Positions 39,251 through 50,848 of a stretch of DNA of 64,000 bases are shown here, piece by piece. This DNA is from Marchantia polymorpha subsp. ruderalis (Eukaryota > Streptophyta > Marchantiopsida > Marchantiales > Marchantiaceae), in contig AP031356.1 of assembly GCA_037833965.1 (NCBI GenBank), positions 10,810,501 through 10,874,500 of the forward strand. Reading direction: 5' to 3'. Both the position numbers and the translations under genes were made by a program. Position 1 is the first letter of the stretch. Each line of letters opens with the position of its first letter. The notes under the pieces are model-generated. The model had not been told where the DNA came from and searched no databases. It saw only the letters and a program-made list of their open reading frames with translations.

Positions 39251-39989
39251 TCGCCGAGGGGAGGGCAGATTCTCTAGATAGGAGTGCGAACTGATTTGGA
39301 ACCTACTTTATGTTCTCAATCACGACCTCATTCTTGTAGTTGACTGGATCGTCATAATACCTCTCATTTGTGTCGAGGTGAGCTGAGTTTAGTTGCCTCG
39401 CGCCCATATGCCAGGACCGGTCATGCCGAGCACGACGGGATATCTCATCAAAGGGAATACTTCTGATTTGTCATAGTGGACCTTCAGCTCAGCTCAGGTA
39501 TATTCTATGCACAGTGTGACATGTGACTTCAAAACTAAATTTCGGAATCGTGTAACCAATTTCCCGTTTCTATGAAGCTCTTTTGTTTCATTTCTATGGA
39601 TTCGGATCCATACAAATGGATCTCTAAAATCAAGTGGGGATGGAAATAATGGACCAAAGAACAGTTTGATTTCAGCGGGGTGATCGATGCAGATCCACAT
39701 TGAGTGTCGTTGTTGGGGAGGAGGTTTCCTGCCGGGAAGCTCGAGCGTGACTTGTATGAGGGCTTTGGCTTGGCTTGGCTCGGCTCCGCACGGCGAGGAA
39801 GTATGCGTGATAAGGAAACACTTCTGCATCGATCTGACGACGAATGTGGTCGGGAGGGAGAGAGGTACGAATGACAGGTTGGACCATTGCCACTTCCCAT
39901 CAGCACCTTCCCTGGATGGGCCATACTAAATGTTGTTTACATTCATTTTGTACTATTTTCTCTATAGCATCTCCTACTCCCGAGTGCAT
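39251..39989. other. Intergenic, nothing recognised
   Basis: Short conflicting frames on both strands; no domain seen. A run of ttggcttggc/tcggctccg repeats occurs near 39768-39785. Confidence 0.4.
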
Positions 39990-40392
39990 GAATCGATTTC
40001 AACTTGCAATTCTTGGACATCCCCATTGATCTCCAATTAAAAACAGAGGTGTCTCTTTTTGGAACTCTTGTTGCAATCTCTGGTATTCTTTTTCTTCTGC
40101 AGGACAATACAAGATTCCCAAAGACAAAAGGTAGCTTTTTTTTCAATCTTCATTAGCTCCATCAATTGAATCTTTTTTTCGTTTTTCATATGATATAGTC
40201 CATTTATTCCTAAATCATCTGATTTTTGTTTTGCTTGTTGCAACCCTTTGTGTATTTTAATAGAAGAATTATACACCACATTGCTTCCACATTTTTGTCA
40301 AAGATCTTGTAAGACTTGATAGTAGGTATTATTTGGATTACCTTATACTTGTTGCCAAGCTCTTCGTGAAGTGCCATGACGGTCACATGCAT
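39990..40392 (-). pseudogene. Protein-coding relic, Lys/Gln-rich, family unknown
   Basis: Two overlapping minus-strand frames (40392-40210 and 40279-40037) read as one protein broken by a frameshift near 40270. The first part has ALHEELGNKYKVIQ and KIFDKNVEAMW; the second continues with HKGLQQAKQKSDDLGI and KKATFCLWESCIVLQ, ending NKSSKKRHLCF. The long amphipathic Lys/Gln/Leu composition suggests a coiled-coil gag-like or host protein relic at the edge of the AT-rich block. I do not recognise it. Confidence 0.35.
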
Positions 40393-40429
40393 GGACGAAG
40401 TCAGTACAACGACGAGAAATTGTTGGTCA

Positions 40430-43400
40430 TGTTAAGTCCTTTATGACATTTCCCTTGAGATGTAACTTTGGCCCACTGAAACGTTTCCAAAATTCATACA
40501 TTCTTTATTTAATTTACCAAAATAACTAGTAGATCAATTTCATCCTCTTGAATAGAAGTATCTTTCTCTATAATTCAAAAGATTATTTGTTCGAGGGAAA
40601 ATTCATTGTGAAATAATTAATTTTATTGAATTGAAATATTTTTCTATATAGTTCAAAAGATTGCTTGTTATAGATAAAGTATTGTGATGAAATGATTAAA
40701 TATCTAGTAAAGTGATTAAATAATCAACTTTTAAAATAATAATTCTAAATTTTAACAATTCTAAATGTAAAATTTAAATCCCAATAATATTTTTAAACAA
40801 CAAAAACTATATGTAATAGAAAATAAATAATAAAATCTTTGAGTTTCTGAAAATAGACATTTTTTATTACTTTAAATAATTATGTTAATTTTAATATTAA
40901 ATTTATCAAAATAGACTATAAGTAATGTTATTGATACACACAAAAAGTATATTATTTGAATAAATTTTTTATTCTAACAATAAAATTAATATTTAAATTT
41001 ATTTCTAGTTTTTGTAATTTATGAAACTAAAAATTTTTAAATTTTGTTATTCAATATCTTTAAATAATATTTAATTTAATAAAATGTTCATAATTTTTTA
41101 CACAAATATCAATAAAAAATGATACTTGATATGTAATTTGTAGATACAATATTTCAAGAGAGTGATTAGTAGTTATTTAATTTGGATTTATATAACATAG
41201 TTTGATTATTGCTCAGTTATTGTTATTGGTTTATTATTGGCACATTAGCCAAGGGCTCACTCTAGTCTAATTTGTCGTACTAGTTTCTTCAAAATCTAAA
41301 AACATAAATTTCAATATCAATAATTGAAATATTATTAATTTTTAATTATTAAATCATATTTTGACATTGTATTGGATAAATAATTTTTTTACAATTATAT
41401 TTTAATAATAATTTCAAAAATATTTTTTAATATATTTCAAATTTTATTTTCATAAAATATTTTTATATGAAATTAAATACCCAAATATATGTGTTAGATT
41501 GGTTCTAGATTAATTTTGAAATTTATCTTTAAACAATGATTCATAATGAAACATATTTTTTGTCAATTTTGAAAATCTAATTGCATCTATTATACTAAAG
41601 AATTAATATTAAATTTAGGACTTTAAGATTACATGATATATATTTCTATTCAAATCATGTTGCCATGTTTTTTTTATTAAACAATCGCACAAAATAACTA
41701 ATCATATTTTGAATTATATTTTTTCTAAAATAATAAATTATTAAGTACATATTGTAATTTATCTTCATTGGTGAAATATTAATATGTTTTATAATTATAT
41801 ATCATTGAATTAAATTAAATTTTATTTATATTGTATTGAAATTATGATTATTAATTAAAGTTAATTAAAGTTAGATTTCAATTCTATATAATAAAAATTA
41901 TGTTTTGAAAAAATCATAAAAATCAAACTGTATTAATCAAATAAGAAGAAAAAAATCAAAACCACAATTGTTTCTCTAACATTGAAGAATTACATTGGTA
42001 TAATGTTCACTTTATGTGGGACATGTTATCATAATGGAATATAATTATTGTGAGAACTATATTGATATAATGTTTGAATTGGCAAGTGTTTCATTTTATT
42101 GCATTGTATTTGAAGAAATTTTAGCATCAAACCGTACTCAATTTAATCTATGATATTTAATTCTAGCAAAATTCACTGAGGTAATAAATAATAAAGTTTT
42201 GTATGAAAAAATTATAATTATCAATGACTTGAGTTTGACCAAAAATGAAATTGTTAATATTTTTATTTTTACTATACTATAATGATAAAATATACATCTC
42301 ATCAATAGAAAAATATATTTAATAGTATTATGAATGGTAAGATCAATATTGTAAAATTTTGAAAAATTGAACTATAATTGTTTTAGTCACTACTAAATGT
42401 AATTATAAAATTTTTACTAATATAGTAATGGAAAAATGTCTCTAGAAATTATCATAAACATCATTACTTTATCTTTCATCAAATATAAAATTTCAAACAA
42501 AAAACTATATAATTAGATTTTCCATTTTTTAGTTAAATAAAAATATTTGAATTTGATAAAAAAAAAATTCAAAAATGTGTAATGTATGATTGTAATTATA
42601 TAAGCAGAGCAATAAAGTCTTTAAGATATATATATAATCAAATGATGTTTTGATATTTAATAATCATGAAAAGATATTAATGATACTTATCAAAGTTAAT
42701 CTTATTGAGATCGATTTAAAATCAATTTTAAAAATGTACAATTAATTATCACTCAATTAGTACTCAATCTACTATGCAGAGTTATGTGATTGGTTGATAC
42801 CTTGCAAAGACAAGATCGGATGTGTAATATAGTGCTCACTTGCGAAAGAAAAAGGGAAGAATAATGCATTTCATGGAAACATTAGACTAGGATGTGCACT
42901 AATTAGCCTAAACTGAGATCTAAATAGACACTCTCTTTAAAAAATAGATAGGAAAGGAAATTTTAAGTAAATTTAGAAAAATTTAAGTGAAGATTTGTTA
43001 TTTTCAAAAAATTATGTTGAATGATAATTGGCACAAAATGATTTTTAGTTTCTAGTTATTACCATTAAATCTAGAGTAGAATAGATCACGGTGTCAATAT
43101 TCAAAAATCTCAAATGACAATTTGAACCTTGACAACCACACATTTTTTTCTTACATATTACAAAAAAAAAATTAATTATCGATGCAAATCAAATTGAAAT
43201 TTTGTTCATACAGTGCTTAGAATTGTTGAGAATAAATCATGATACATATATTTTTTGAATATTCATGTAATAAAAAATTCTTGAAACATGTAAAAAAATG
43301 CATACATCATTTGTTTATTTCAATTTGCATTGAGTGTTGAACAATAATATGAAATATTCATTGATACAAACAATACTAATTTTTTTAATCTTTGTTTCTT

Positions 43401-45224
43401 GATTATAGCTCTATACATATTTGACATCAAGCTAAACCTCATATTCATTATGTATTGTATGCTTTTTGTCTTGTTGTCATTCGAGTTCATTTTAGTTACA
43501 TTTTGAATATAATGCGTTACTTATTGATCAAATTTGGGTTAAAATAAACTTGTTGCAATACAAAAATTCTAGATTTTTCACTTTTCACAATGTTGTGTAC
43601 ATCCAAAAAAATATTAAAACCTTTAATGTCATAGCTATAACATATGTTTCTATCATCAATATTCTTGTTTTGCATTGTTGTAACACAAGATCTTATGCTT
43701 GAAAGTAAGTATGAATAGATGATTGTAATTCAACTTAAACAAAAAAAATCACTATATGATATTAATTGTTAAGCATTTGTAAGAGTAATATCAATAACAT
43801 AATTATAATTAATATTCTATTTTTCAATGATTAGGTTGATTTACTCACTAAAATCTAATTTTTCATCGTTGAGATCTTATGTAATCTTTCTCACTTGTTG
43901 CTAGATTAATTAGCTTGACTAATCAAGTTAAAGGTAACCAGAATTAACCATGATCTAAATTAGCTACATAAAATATTTAGAATAAAAAATGTATGACATA
44001 TGTAATATTGGCATGTGGGAATGTGAAATGGATTATGTTGATGATCTTGTCATTTCTTACCATCAAAAATCTTCCAAATCAACAAAGGTTAACACACTCA
44101 GATTGTGCATTTCACTTGCTTTGAAGTGAATACATCTTTGAATTCTACAATTACTTTGTTATTAATTCTTGGAAATTTCAAGAGATTAGTAGCGTGATTC
44201 AACTTTCAAAGTCAATGTTCTTTGTAAATCTACACCAAACAATAAGAATTACTTCAATCTTAGTGTTCAATGTTCTTTTAAATTATATTCAATTTGCTAT
44301 CCAAAAATATTTACAATTTTACATTCTTGATGCAAAGTTTTAATTCTTTATTAAAGAGAACGAGAAAGATATTGAAAGTAGTGGTGCTCTTTCAAATTTT
44401 GTAACTAGAACTAATCTAACAATCATGCAATTAGGTTTGATCAAAAAGCTCAATAATCCATAGATTCATATGAAATTTGGTTGTTTTTTCTCATTTTGTA
44501 CTAAATATACCATCAAATATATTCAATTATACATGTTCATGTTAACAATGTATCCAAATAATTGTTTCATTGGATGAACTTTCATCACAAAGTACATCTA
44601 TAAACTAATTTTGGTATATACGCTTATTGCATTTAATGAATAAAAACATCTCAAACCACTAGATATACATTATAATCCATATGAATGAAATGAGTATACG
44701 AAGATATAGATCATATGTATATTTTCCAAAATAGTTTTGATTGTCTATCCTAGAATAAACATAATGATTTATTTGTTTCTTTACAACAGATGAAGCAATT
44801 TGGATTTAGCATTTTGGGCGAATTAGTAAAGATAAGAATGATCCATCAAGGAAAGATGTAAAGCCGGAAAACTACAACACATATGTTCTATACCATTACA
44901 TATGTTACCATTTACCATTTACCATTTATACTCTATATATATGTATATTTAAATTTTTGTAGTCCTTATCATGGATGTTGGTTATCCAAATGCTAAGCAT
45001 TAATATATTATTATTTGGGAAACATAACATATTTCAATTTGGTAAGCGTTTGTCTTGGATGCAAAAACTTATAGAATTTGAATCTAAAATTTTATTTTGA
45101 AAACAAATCAACAAGTAAATTGATAAGTGAATCAAACAACTGATCACATTCAACATGATGAACTTAGTCAATAAAAGATCATAATGTTCAATTTTGAGAC
45201 AAGATGATTAATCTATTGAGCTAT
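40430..45224. other. Extremely AT-rich block without ORFs
   Basis: About 4.8 kb of A/T-dominated DNA with very few C or G, frequent A and T runs, and no open frame of note on either strand. Short repeats such as ttaattaaagttaattaaag (41853-41872) and three copies of taccatt at 44906-44928 are the only structure. It looks like old, heavily mutated repeat DNA. I see no gene, tRNA or satellite unit of constant length. Confidence 0.7.
44906..44928. repeat. Short taccatt heptamer array
   Basis: Three consecutive heptamers taccatt. The same heptamer occurs twice inside the LINE RT at 32552-32567 and singly near 33747 and 63522. Confidence 0.8.
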
Positions 45225-45310
45225 TTATATTTGTATATTGTGAACAAGGGTATCTATTTGCAAGATCTTCATGTTATTACGTCATACAATCACAAAATAT
45301 AGAATTGGAT
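45225..45310 (+). mobile_element. Short diverged LINE 3' fragment
   Basis: tttgtatattgtgaaca, ctatttgcaagatcttcatg and ttattacgtcatac line up in order with 33347-33420 of the LINE ORF2 tail (tttgtttattgtgaaca, ctacttgcaggaatctctac, cttacgtcatat). So this is a fragment of the same or a related LINE family. Confidence 0.65.
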
Positions 45311-45390
45311 TGAATTTATTGCTTAATATAGTACACTGAGCAGTTTCACTTCACGAGAAGTGAAAATCGCTCTACTCTCATAGGGTTGAA

Positions 45391-45591
45391 TCAAATCTGA
45401 TATTTGACAAGAATCCATCTACCCCAAATAGCACATTGTGTTGCAGCAAGCATTGTCATGAGAACCATGGATAAGTATAACACTAGATAAGAACGCTCAA
45501 GGATTTCTAATTGACTACCATCATTTCTAGCATTTTCCCTACTCTTATTGACTCGGCTTGAAAATATGAACAGAAAGATGAGAAATACATG
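45391..45591 (-). CDS. Exon-like hydrophobic ORF abutting the copia LTR
   Basis: Minus-strand open frame with two hydrophobic segments (HVFLIFLFIFSS and SYLVLYLSMVLMTMLAA) separated by a charged linker (SRENARNDG). Excluding the LTR, and joining the DNA on its other side after removing one target-site copy, gives atccag|GTTCATGTATTTC, a good splice acceptor followed by the frame. The order of a hydrophobic helix, Arg/Ser/Asn linker and Tyr-Leu-rich helix is loosely like the N-terminus of MFSD5-type transporters, but it lacks the motif expected after the second helix. I regard it as a possible exon of a disrupted membrane-protein gene. Confidence 0.25.
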   Translation of the reverse strand, partial: HVFLIFLFIFSSRVNKSRENARNDGSQLEILERSYLVLYLSMVLMTMLAATQCAIWGRWILVKYQI

Positions 45592-45826
45592 TGTTGGAAT
45601 CATTGATTTGTGATCAGCCAGATTGTATTAATCAGTAAGAACTTGTATTAATCTTAAGAGTATTAATCTTGTGCGTATAGTGTAGCAGCCTACAACAATA
45701 ATCTATAACAGTAGTGTAATGGATTATTGATCATTTGCGTCCACTCCTTTGGACACTAATACAGTTACAAGTCTTGTGTAATATTAGCACTCTAAGAGAA
45801 CATTTTGAATCTAACTTATTCTAACA
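45592..45826 (-). repeat. 3' LTR of copia element (235 bp)
   Basis: Shares with the other LTR the ends tgttggaatca and aacttattctaaca, the block tgcgtccactcctttggac and aagtcttgtgtaatattag. Contains about 85 bp absent from the other LTR. Confidence 0.9.
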
Positions 45827-46138
45827 TACTCCCTTGCTCTAAAGTGCATAACGTATAATCTAAAAACTACTTCTCTACATTTAATTCTTCATCATCTAAT
45901 TGTCAAAAGAGGTTTTTAAGGTGACGTTAATAGATTTCATAGACCAAGATAATGTTTGTGTTCATTATCTTCAGCCTGGGAATAGCCTTGGTTGTAATTT
46001 GATGAAGAAAAATCAAACTTCAATACTTCAAAGTTATTAGTTCCCTGATGAAATGATGATGGATACCAATGTGTTTACTTCTTGCATGAAATATTGGATT
46101 TTTGGCCAGTTTTATAGCACTGTTGTTATCACAGTGAA

Positions 46139-46607
46139 CTATATTGTGGAGTCAGTCAGTGAATTGGGAGTGGAAAAAGCAGAAGTGATCTTGATGTCCT
46201 TGCAGGAAAGAGGCGTTGATGTCATTGTCACTGTAACTGGATTGATTTCATGCAACAGTTGTGGTAGCCAAACAGCTTCCTGCGCATTAAAGGACAAGGC
46301 TTTATATTCAGTCTCTCTAGAGAAGAGTGAGATGAGATTCTGCTTCTTAGAACACCATGATACTGACCCTCCTGTTAGTGTAAACATGTAAGCAGCAGTA
46401 GATATGAATGTGTCTTGGCAAGAACCCCACCTGACATGTATTTATCTTTGCAGTTTGTAGTGCATATCCTCGTTTGAACAAAATTTCATGGTACTGCAAG
46501 ATTTGGAAGCCAATATACAGATGAGACTTTTGAGGTGCTGTCATGAACCGTGAGAGTTGTTCCACAACAAAATAAATATCAAATCTCGAGTTAGTAGAAA
46601 ACATCAA
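46139..46607 (-). pseudogene. Copia RT C-terminal part and RNase H
   Basis: 46607-46347 reads TNSRFDIYFVVEQLSRFM and PQKSHLYIGFQILQY, the copia block 'TRPDI.faV..lSqFm..P...H...a..ilrYl'. 46387-46139 reads GGSVSWCSKKQNLISLFSRE and TEYKALSFNAQEAVWLPQLL, the RNase H block with 'S..EAEY.A'. A frame change separates them. Confidence 0.85.
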
Positions 46608-46987
46608 TTGGCCAACTAGTTTTGTAAAACATGATCTACATAGAGAGTGATGATATGTTCTGTCAAGTATTTTCCGACATCGATTGGTAATGAAGATGGC
46701 CTATAATCAAGCATATTAAAATTTTTAAAAACTTTGGTGATATATAGTCCTTCTGATGGAGTAATAATCCTTGTGGTGACCGAAAGAACTCAACTGCTAA
46801 ATAATTCTGAATTACATATCATTCGTTTTAAACTGACGCATTAGATCTGACTTAATCTTAGAGATTTTCACTTGACTATTTCCTGTTATGTACAAGATGT
46901 CTACATAGACCATTAAGATTACTATGAGAAAGTCCTTCCTTAAAACATAAAGATTATGATCTTAATGACAACGTGTCTAACTTGCTT

Positions 46988-47225
46988 GTCTCAAATATAA
47001 ATCAATACATTTCTACCAAGACTTTAGAGCTTGTTGTAACCCATAAAGCGCTTTATCAAGTTCACATACAAAATCTTCAAAACTTTTTTTAATAAAGCGA
47101 AGTGATTTCTGTACATAGACCTTTTCAGAGATAACACCATTTAAGATAGCATTTTTGACATCAAGATGGCAGATTGCCATCCGCATGCACCGGCAATGGC
47201 GGACACAGATCTTACCGTAGATCAC
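46988..47225 (-). pseudogene. Copia reverse transcriptase, motif around LDVKNA
   Basis: MAICHLDVKNAILNGVISEK followed by KSFEDFVCELDKALYGLQQA matches the copia RT block 'qlDVktAFLnG.l.eevYm..P.gf' and 'v.kLkkslYGLkQapr.W'. The YVDD region is not readable as an intact frame. Confidence 0.85.
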
Positions 47226-48320
47226 TTCACGACAAGAGCAAAGCTATCAGTGTAGTTCTTACCTTCTTTTTGTTTGAAACCTCTCACGACAATACGGGAC
47301 TTAAGACGGGGTGTAGAGCCGTTTTGGTTTTCTTTGACACTAAACACCCACTTGCATGTTATTGCTCCTCGTGGTAATTTAACCAAGGTCTAGGTACGGT
47401 TTTTATGGATGGAGTTCAATTCTTCAACCATCAAAGCGTGCTATTCATGAATCTTGATAGCTTTGTCGAAGATAAGTTATTCTTCCATGTAGTCGATAAT
47501 CTTAACTTCATAACAGTCGAGTGTATTTCCAGGAATCTCGACACTATAACTCACATAGTCTTTCTAGTAAGTTGGAGGAGGCCTGGAGCGGAGTGTGATC
47601 GGCTGACTATTTGGCAAATCTTTTACAATAGGATTCGAAGTAAACTCTATACTTGTGTCAAGACTGTCAACAGTAGAAGTTGAGTGTTGGAACAATTCAC
47701 TCTCAACAGTGAGTTCATCTGATGGAGGTGGGAAAGGTGAGGCAGAAGAGATTAAAAAAAGTAGTTCGTGTTGTTTCTAAATCTAAGAAACTGGATTCCT
47801 AAATGAACGGAAGTATCGCTTGAGTAGATGTAGTCTCTAGAAATGAGTGAGGTGTAGCGTCAATAGGTAGACCATTTTTATTACTAACAGAGCAAACTCT
47901 TGATTGATGTTTTCTATTCAGGAAAAATAGAATATCTAGATCGCCAACAAGTTCAAGATCGTATCGGGCTGCAAGTCTAAAAACAAACTCGTTAAATCTT
48001 ACGTTTCAGCATCATACACACGATAGGCTTTTGACTAAGTATCATAGCCTATAAAAGTAAATGGTAGGGATCTAGCTGAGAGTTTGTTGAACCTAGTTGT
48101 AAGTAGGACAAAAGTTGCACATCCAAAAACTCTAATGTGCTTGACGTTTGGAATGAAAATTATCAACTGCCAAAAGAGTGTTGACATCTGCATTGCCTTC
48201 GTCGACAGCCGATTTAAGTTATAAACAACTGTCCTTGCGGACTCCTCCCAAAGAGCTTAAAGTAATTGAGCATAAAGTAGTATGCTTCGTGCCATCTCAA
48301 ATACAGTCCTATTCTTTTGC

Positions 48321-48820
48321 TCAGATACGCCAATTTGATGTGGAGTGTACGCATAGGTTAAGACATGATGAATACCTGACTTTACGCAGAATGCATGATA
48401 AGTCTTGGAGAGATATTCCCCCTATGTCTGTTTGGAGAGCAATCTTGTGACTATAACTATTCTCCACCGTTACTTTGAAATCTTGAAATTGTTGTAGTGC
48501 CTCGTCTTTGATCCTTAGAAAATAAATCCAGATATACCTAGTAAATCGTCTGTAAACATCAGTATATATCGTTACTTTTGTTAAAGATTCAGAAGGGAGA
48601 GGCCTACATAAGTTAGAGTGCAACAACTGTAATGGACAAATTGTTTGAGTACAAGAATGTTTGGGATTACAATCTCAATTTTGTTTTGCTTTCACACAAG
48701 TAGCACATAAAGATCTAATGTGACGAATTCCTACAACCAGCTTCTTAGAGGCCATCAAATGGAGTTTTTGATAGTTTGCATGATCCATCCTACGATGTCA
48801 AATTTCTGTCTAAAAAATTG
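48321..48820 (-). pseudogene. Copia integrase: HHCC and catalytic core
   Basis: Minus strand near 48800-48700 reads HRRMDHANYQKLHL then SLCATCVKAKQ, the H-x4-H / C-x2-C zinc finger. 48626-48321 reads LHSNLCRPLPSESL, RRFTRYIWIYFLRIKDEALQ and ALQTDIGGIS, matching 'HsDv.GP', 'ddySRytWvyfLk.KdE' and 'lrsDnGgEy', although the catalytic first Asp appears replaced by Asn and the Glu context is lost. Confidence 0.85.
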
Positions 48821-48999
48821 AACCGGCTTGAAGATTTGGTTTAGGCTCTTCTATGTTTCAAACTTTAGTGGAACGAAGAAGTCGTGTTGGGGAAGACGGT
48901 TCTGTGATGGCTAGTAATAGATCTCTAGGCTTAGTCAGCTTGTATAAACTGTTATGTGGATCTCATTCTCCTTGCAATAGTATGATATGTGGATTTCTT

Positions 49000-49280
49000 C
49001 ATCAAATACATAACATTCTTGGAGTTAAAAAGTGCTATATGACCTAAATCAGTCAGACGTCCAACTGACAACAGATTATTCTTCACACCAGGCACGTAAA
49101 AAACATCAAACACTTTGTTCTGATTTAATGTAAGTGAGCCCTTTCCACAAACCAGAAAAATCTAATTGCCTGCAGTTCTGACTGAGACATGGTCAGCCTA
49201 ATTTTCTTTAATAGAAAGAAGTGAACTATTTCCAGTTAAGTGTGAGGAGACTCCACTATCAAAAAACCATGACTATTTTT
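49000..49280 (-). pseudogene. Copia aspartic protease remnant
   Basis: Minus strand reads FFDSGVSSHLTGNSSLL, the copia protease active site (D-S-G-x-S) followed by the expected H-(L/M)-T segment, then VFDVFYVPGVKNNLLSVG, the conserved 'l.dVLyVP.l..nLlSv' block. Stops interrupt the frame. Confidence 0.8.
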
Positions 49281-49519
49281 CTTGTTCTTGATTATAAAAT
49301 GCAAAAAGTACATTTGTTGCATCGTTGACTACTGTATTGTCCACAACGAGAGTAGGGTCGTTATTAAAGAATAGAGCATCGGCTTACTCAAAAGCAATCT
49401 TGCGATGGTCATCATGATCGTCAAGATAACATTCTATGTTGTTTGCTTCAGACTGCTTAGAGTTCTTGAGAGTGTTGTAGGAGATTTGAAGTGCTACGAG
49501 CTCCTGCTGAAGTTGGTGC

Positions 49520-50638
49520 TGATGGCATTCCTACGACCAATGTCTCATTTTTCTGCACTCATTGCAAGTGCATGGTATCAAGCTCAGAGTAGCAGACGAT
49601 GAAGAGCTATTTTTGTTACTATTATAAGATCTTTCATGAGAATGCCAAGGGGTATTACAAGAGGTAGTGTACCTCTGAGGAGAATAATTTTGAAAATAGT
49701 AACGAGAGGCATCGCGGTTGTGAAACTCATTTTGATCTCGGTTGCTCAATTTCTTCAGTAAAAAATGTGGTAGCCACGATCATTGTTGGATCATTGGAAT
49801 GAAGCAGATCTCCTCTTATCTGTATAATATTGCAGCTTGTCTTGTCTCCTACACTGGGTGATGGCAATAGGAGACTTGACTGATACGTCCGTTTGATTAG
49901 ATCTGACCTCACAGGTCATTTTTTCATAAGTAAGAAGAGTAAAAAACTGTGAAAGCGTGTAAGAATTATGAACCATGCTAGCTTTAATGGAAGAAGCAAA
50001 TCCTGACCAACTCGTAGGCAAACTCATCAGAATGAAAGGTATAAGTTTTGAATTTTTGACTGTATCGTTGCAGTTTGACAGTTGGTCAGTGAGGTTCTCA
50101 CAACACGCAGGTGAGTTTTGATAGACTGAACCTCTCTCAATGAGAGATTTGACAGTTTTCGTAGCAAGAGCTAGCATCGATCCTCACTAGCAAATGCAAG
50201 TAGTGTCTCTAGCACTTTCCACATCAAGTGAGTATCAGACATGGCAGAAATATGATGAACAATGTGCTCACGCACGTTCATCATAACGTAGTAAACAGCG
50301 TCATCACGTTGTTCGAGAATGATGTTGATTTTCTTTTGAATTTTTTCATTTGCAGCCTCTCGTTATTGCTTGGCTGTAATTGCATTTTTAATTACGTGAT
50401 CGGTAAGTCCTTTGGGAACCTCAAGTGCAAGTAGTAGCTTTGGTAAAGCATTGCTTTGTTCAACTGCAACATAACATTTCTTCTTGCCTAAGATGTCTCG
50501 CATTTGCGCAGCCCAAGCAGTAGTTGTCGATGCCGTCCAGCTTCTGTGTTGGGTCGATGTCTTTAGCTTCTCTTGAGAAATCCATGGTTCTGAACATAAG
50601 AGAAAGAGAAAAAAAACTTCAAATACTAAGGTCACCAA
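49520..50638 (-). pseudogene. Copia gag remnant with CCHC knuckle
   Basis: N-terminal part 50638-50363 contains WAAQMRDILGKKKCYVAVE. The middle (50177-49791) has TDQLSNCNDTVKNSKLIPFI and LMSLPTSWSGFASSIKAS, matching the UBN2/gag block 'l...l..lg..i.d.......L.sLP.sy..fv..i'. Near 49545 CNECRKMRHWS continues as a C-x2-C-x4-H-x4-C knuckle, with a stop inside. Frameshifts separate the pieces. Confidence 0.85.
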
Positions 50639-50685
50639 GTTAAGGCATTCGCAATCTTCACCTAAGGATAAAAGAGAACACTTAA

Positions 50686-50697
50686 GCTCTTATACCA
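50686..50697 (-). other. Primer-binding site, tRNA-iMet type
   Basis: Immediately inside the 5' LTR the minus strand reads TGGTATAAGAGC, one base different from TGGTATCAGAGC, the usual plant copia PBS complementary to the 3' region of initiator Met-tRNA. Confidence 0.85.
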
Positions 50698-50848
50698 TGT
50701 TGGAATCACTGATTTGTGATCATTCAGATTGTAATTACCTACGACGGTAGTGTAATGGATAACTAATCATGTGCGTCCACTCCTTTGGACAAGTCTTGTG
50801 TAATATTAGCACTCTAACAGTAGCTTTCGAATCTAACTTATTCTAACA
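50698..50848 (-). repeat. 5' LTR of copia element (151 bp, internally deleted)
   Basis: Same terminal sequences as the other LTR but lacks about 65 bp and about 19 bp internally. Confidence 0.9.

Larger units (their letters stand above)
45592..50848 (-). mobile_element. Full-length degenerate Ty1/copia LTR retrotransposon
   Basis: On the minus strand the order is LTR, PBS, gag, protease, integrase, RT, RNase H, PPT, LTR, i.e. copia order (integrase before RT). LTRs begin TG and end CA: 45592-45826 and 50698-50848. PBS at 50686-50697. PPT-like aagggagta (minus strand) next to the left LTR. Flanks acatg and gcatg agree in 4 of 5 bases, a probable target-site duplication. All coding domains are broken by frameshifts and stops. 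The LTRs differ by large indels, so insertion is not recent. Confidence 0.92.

Noticed and set aside
45344..45365. Hairpin tttcacttc-acga-gaagtgaaa as a possible terminator or regulatory site
   Set aside because: Nine-bp arms are within what AT-rich decayed DNA yields; no adjacent gene end supports a role.
47174..47683. Plus-strand frames within the copia element
   Set aside because: Antisense shadows of the minus-strand pol remnant.
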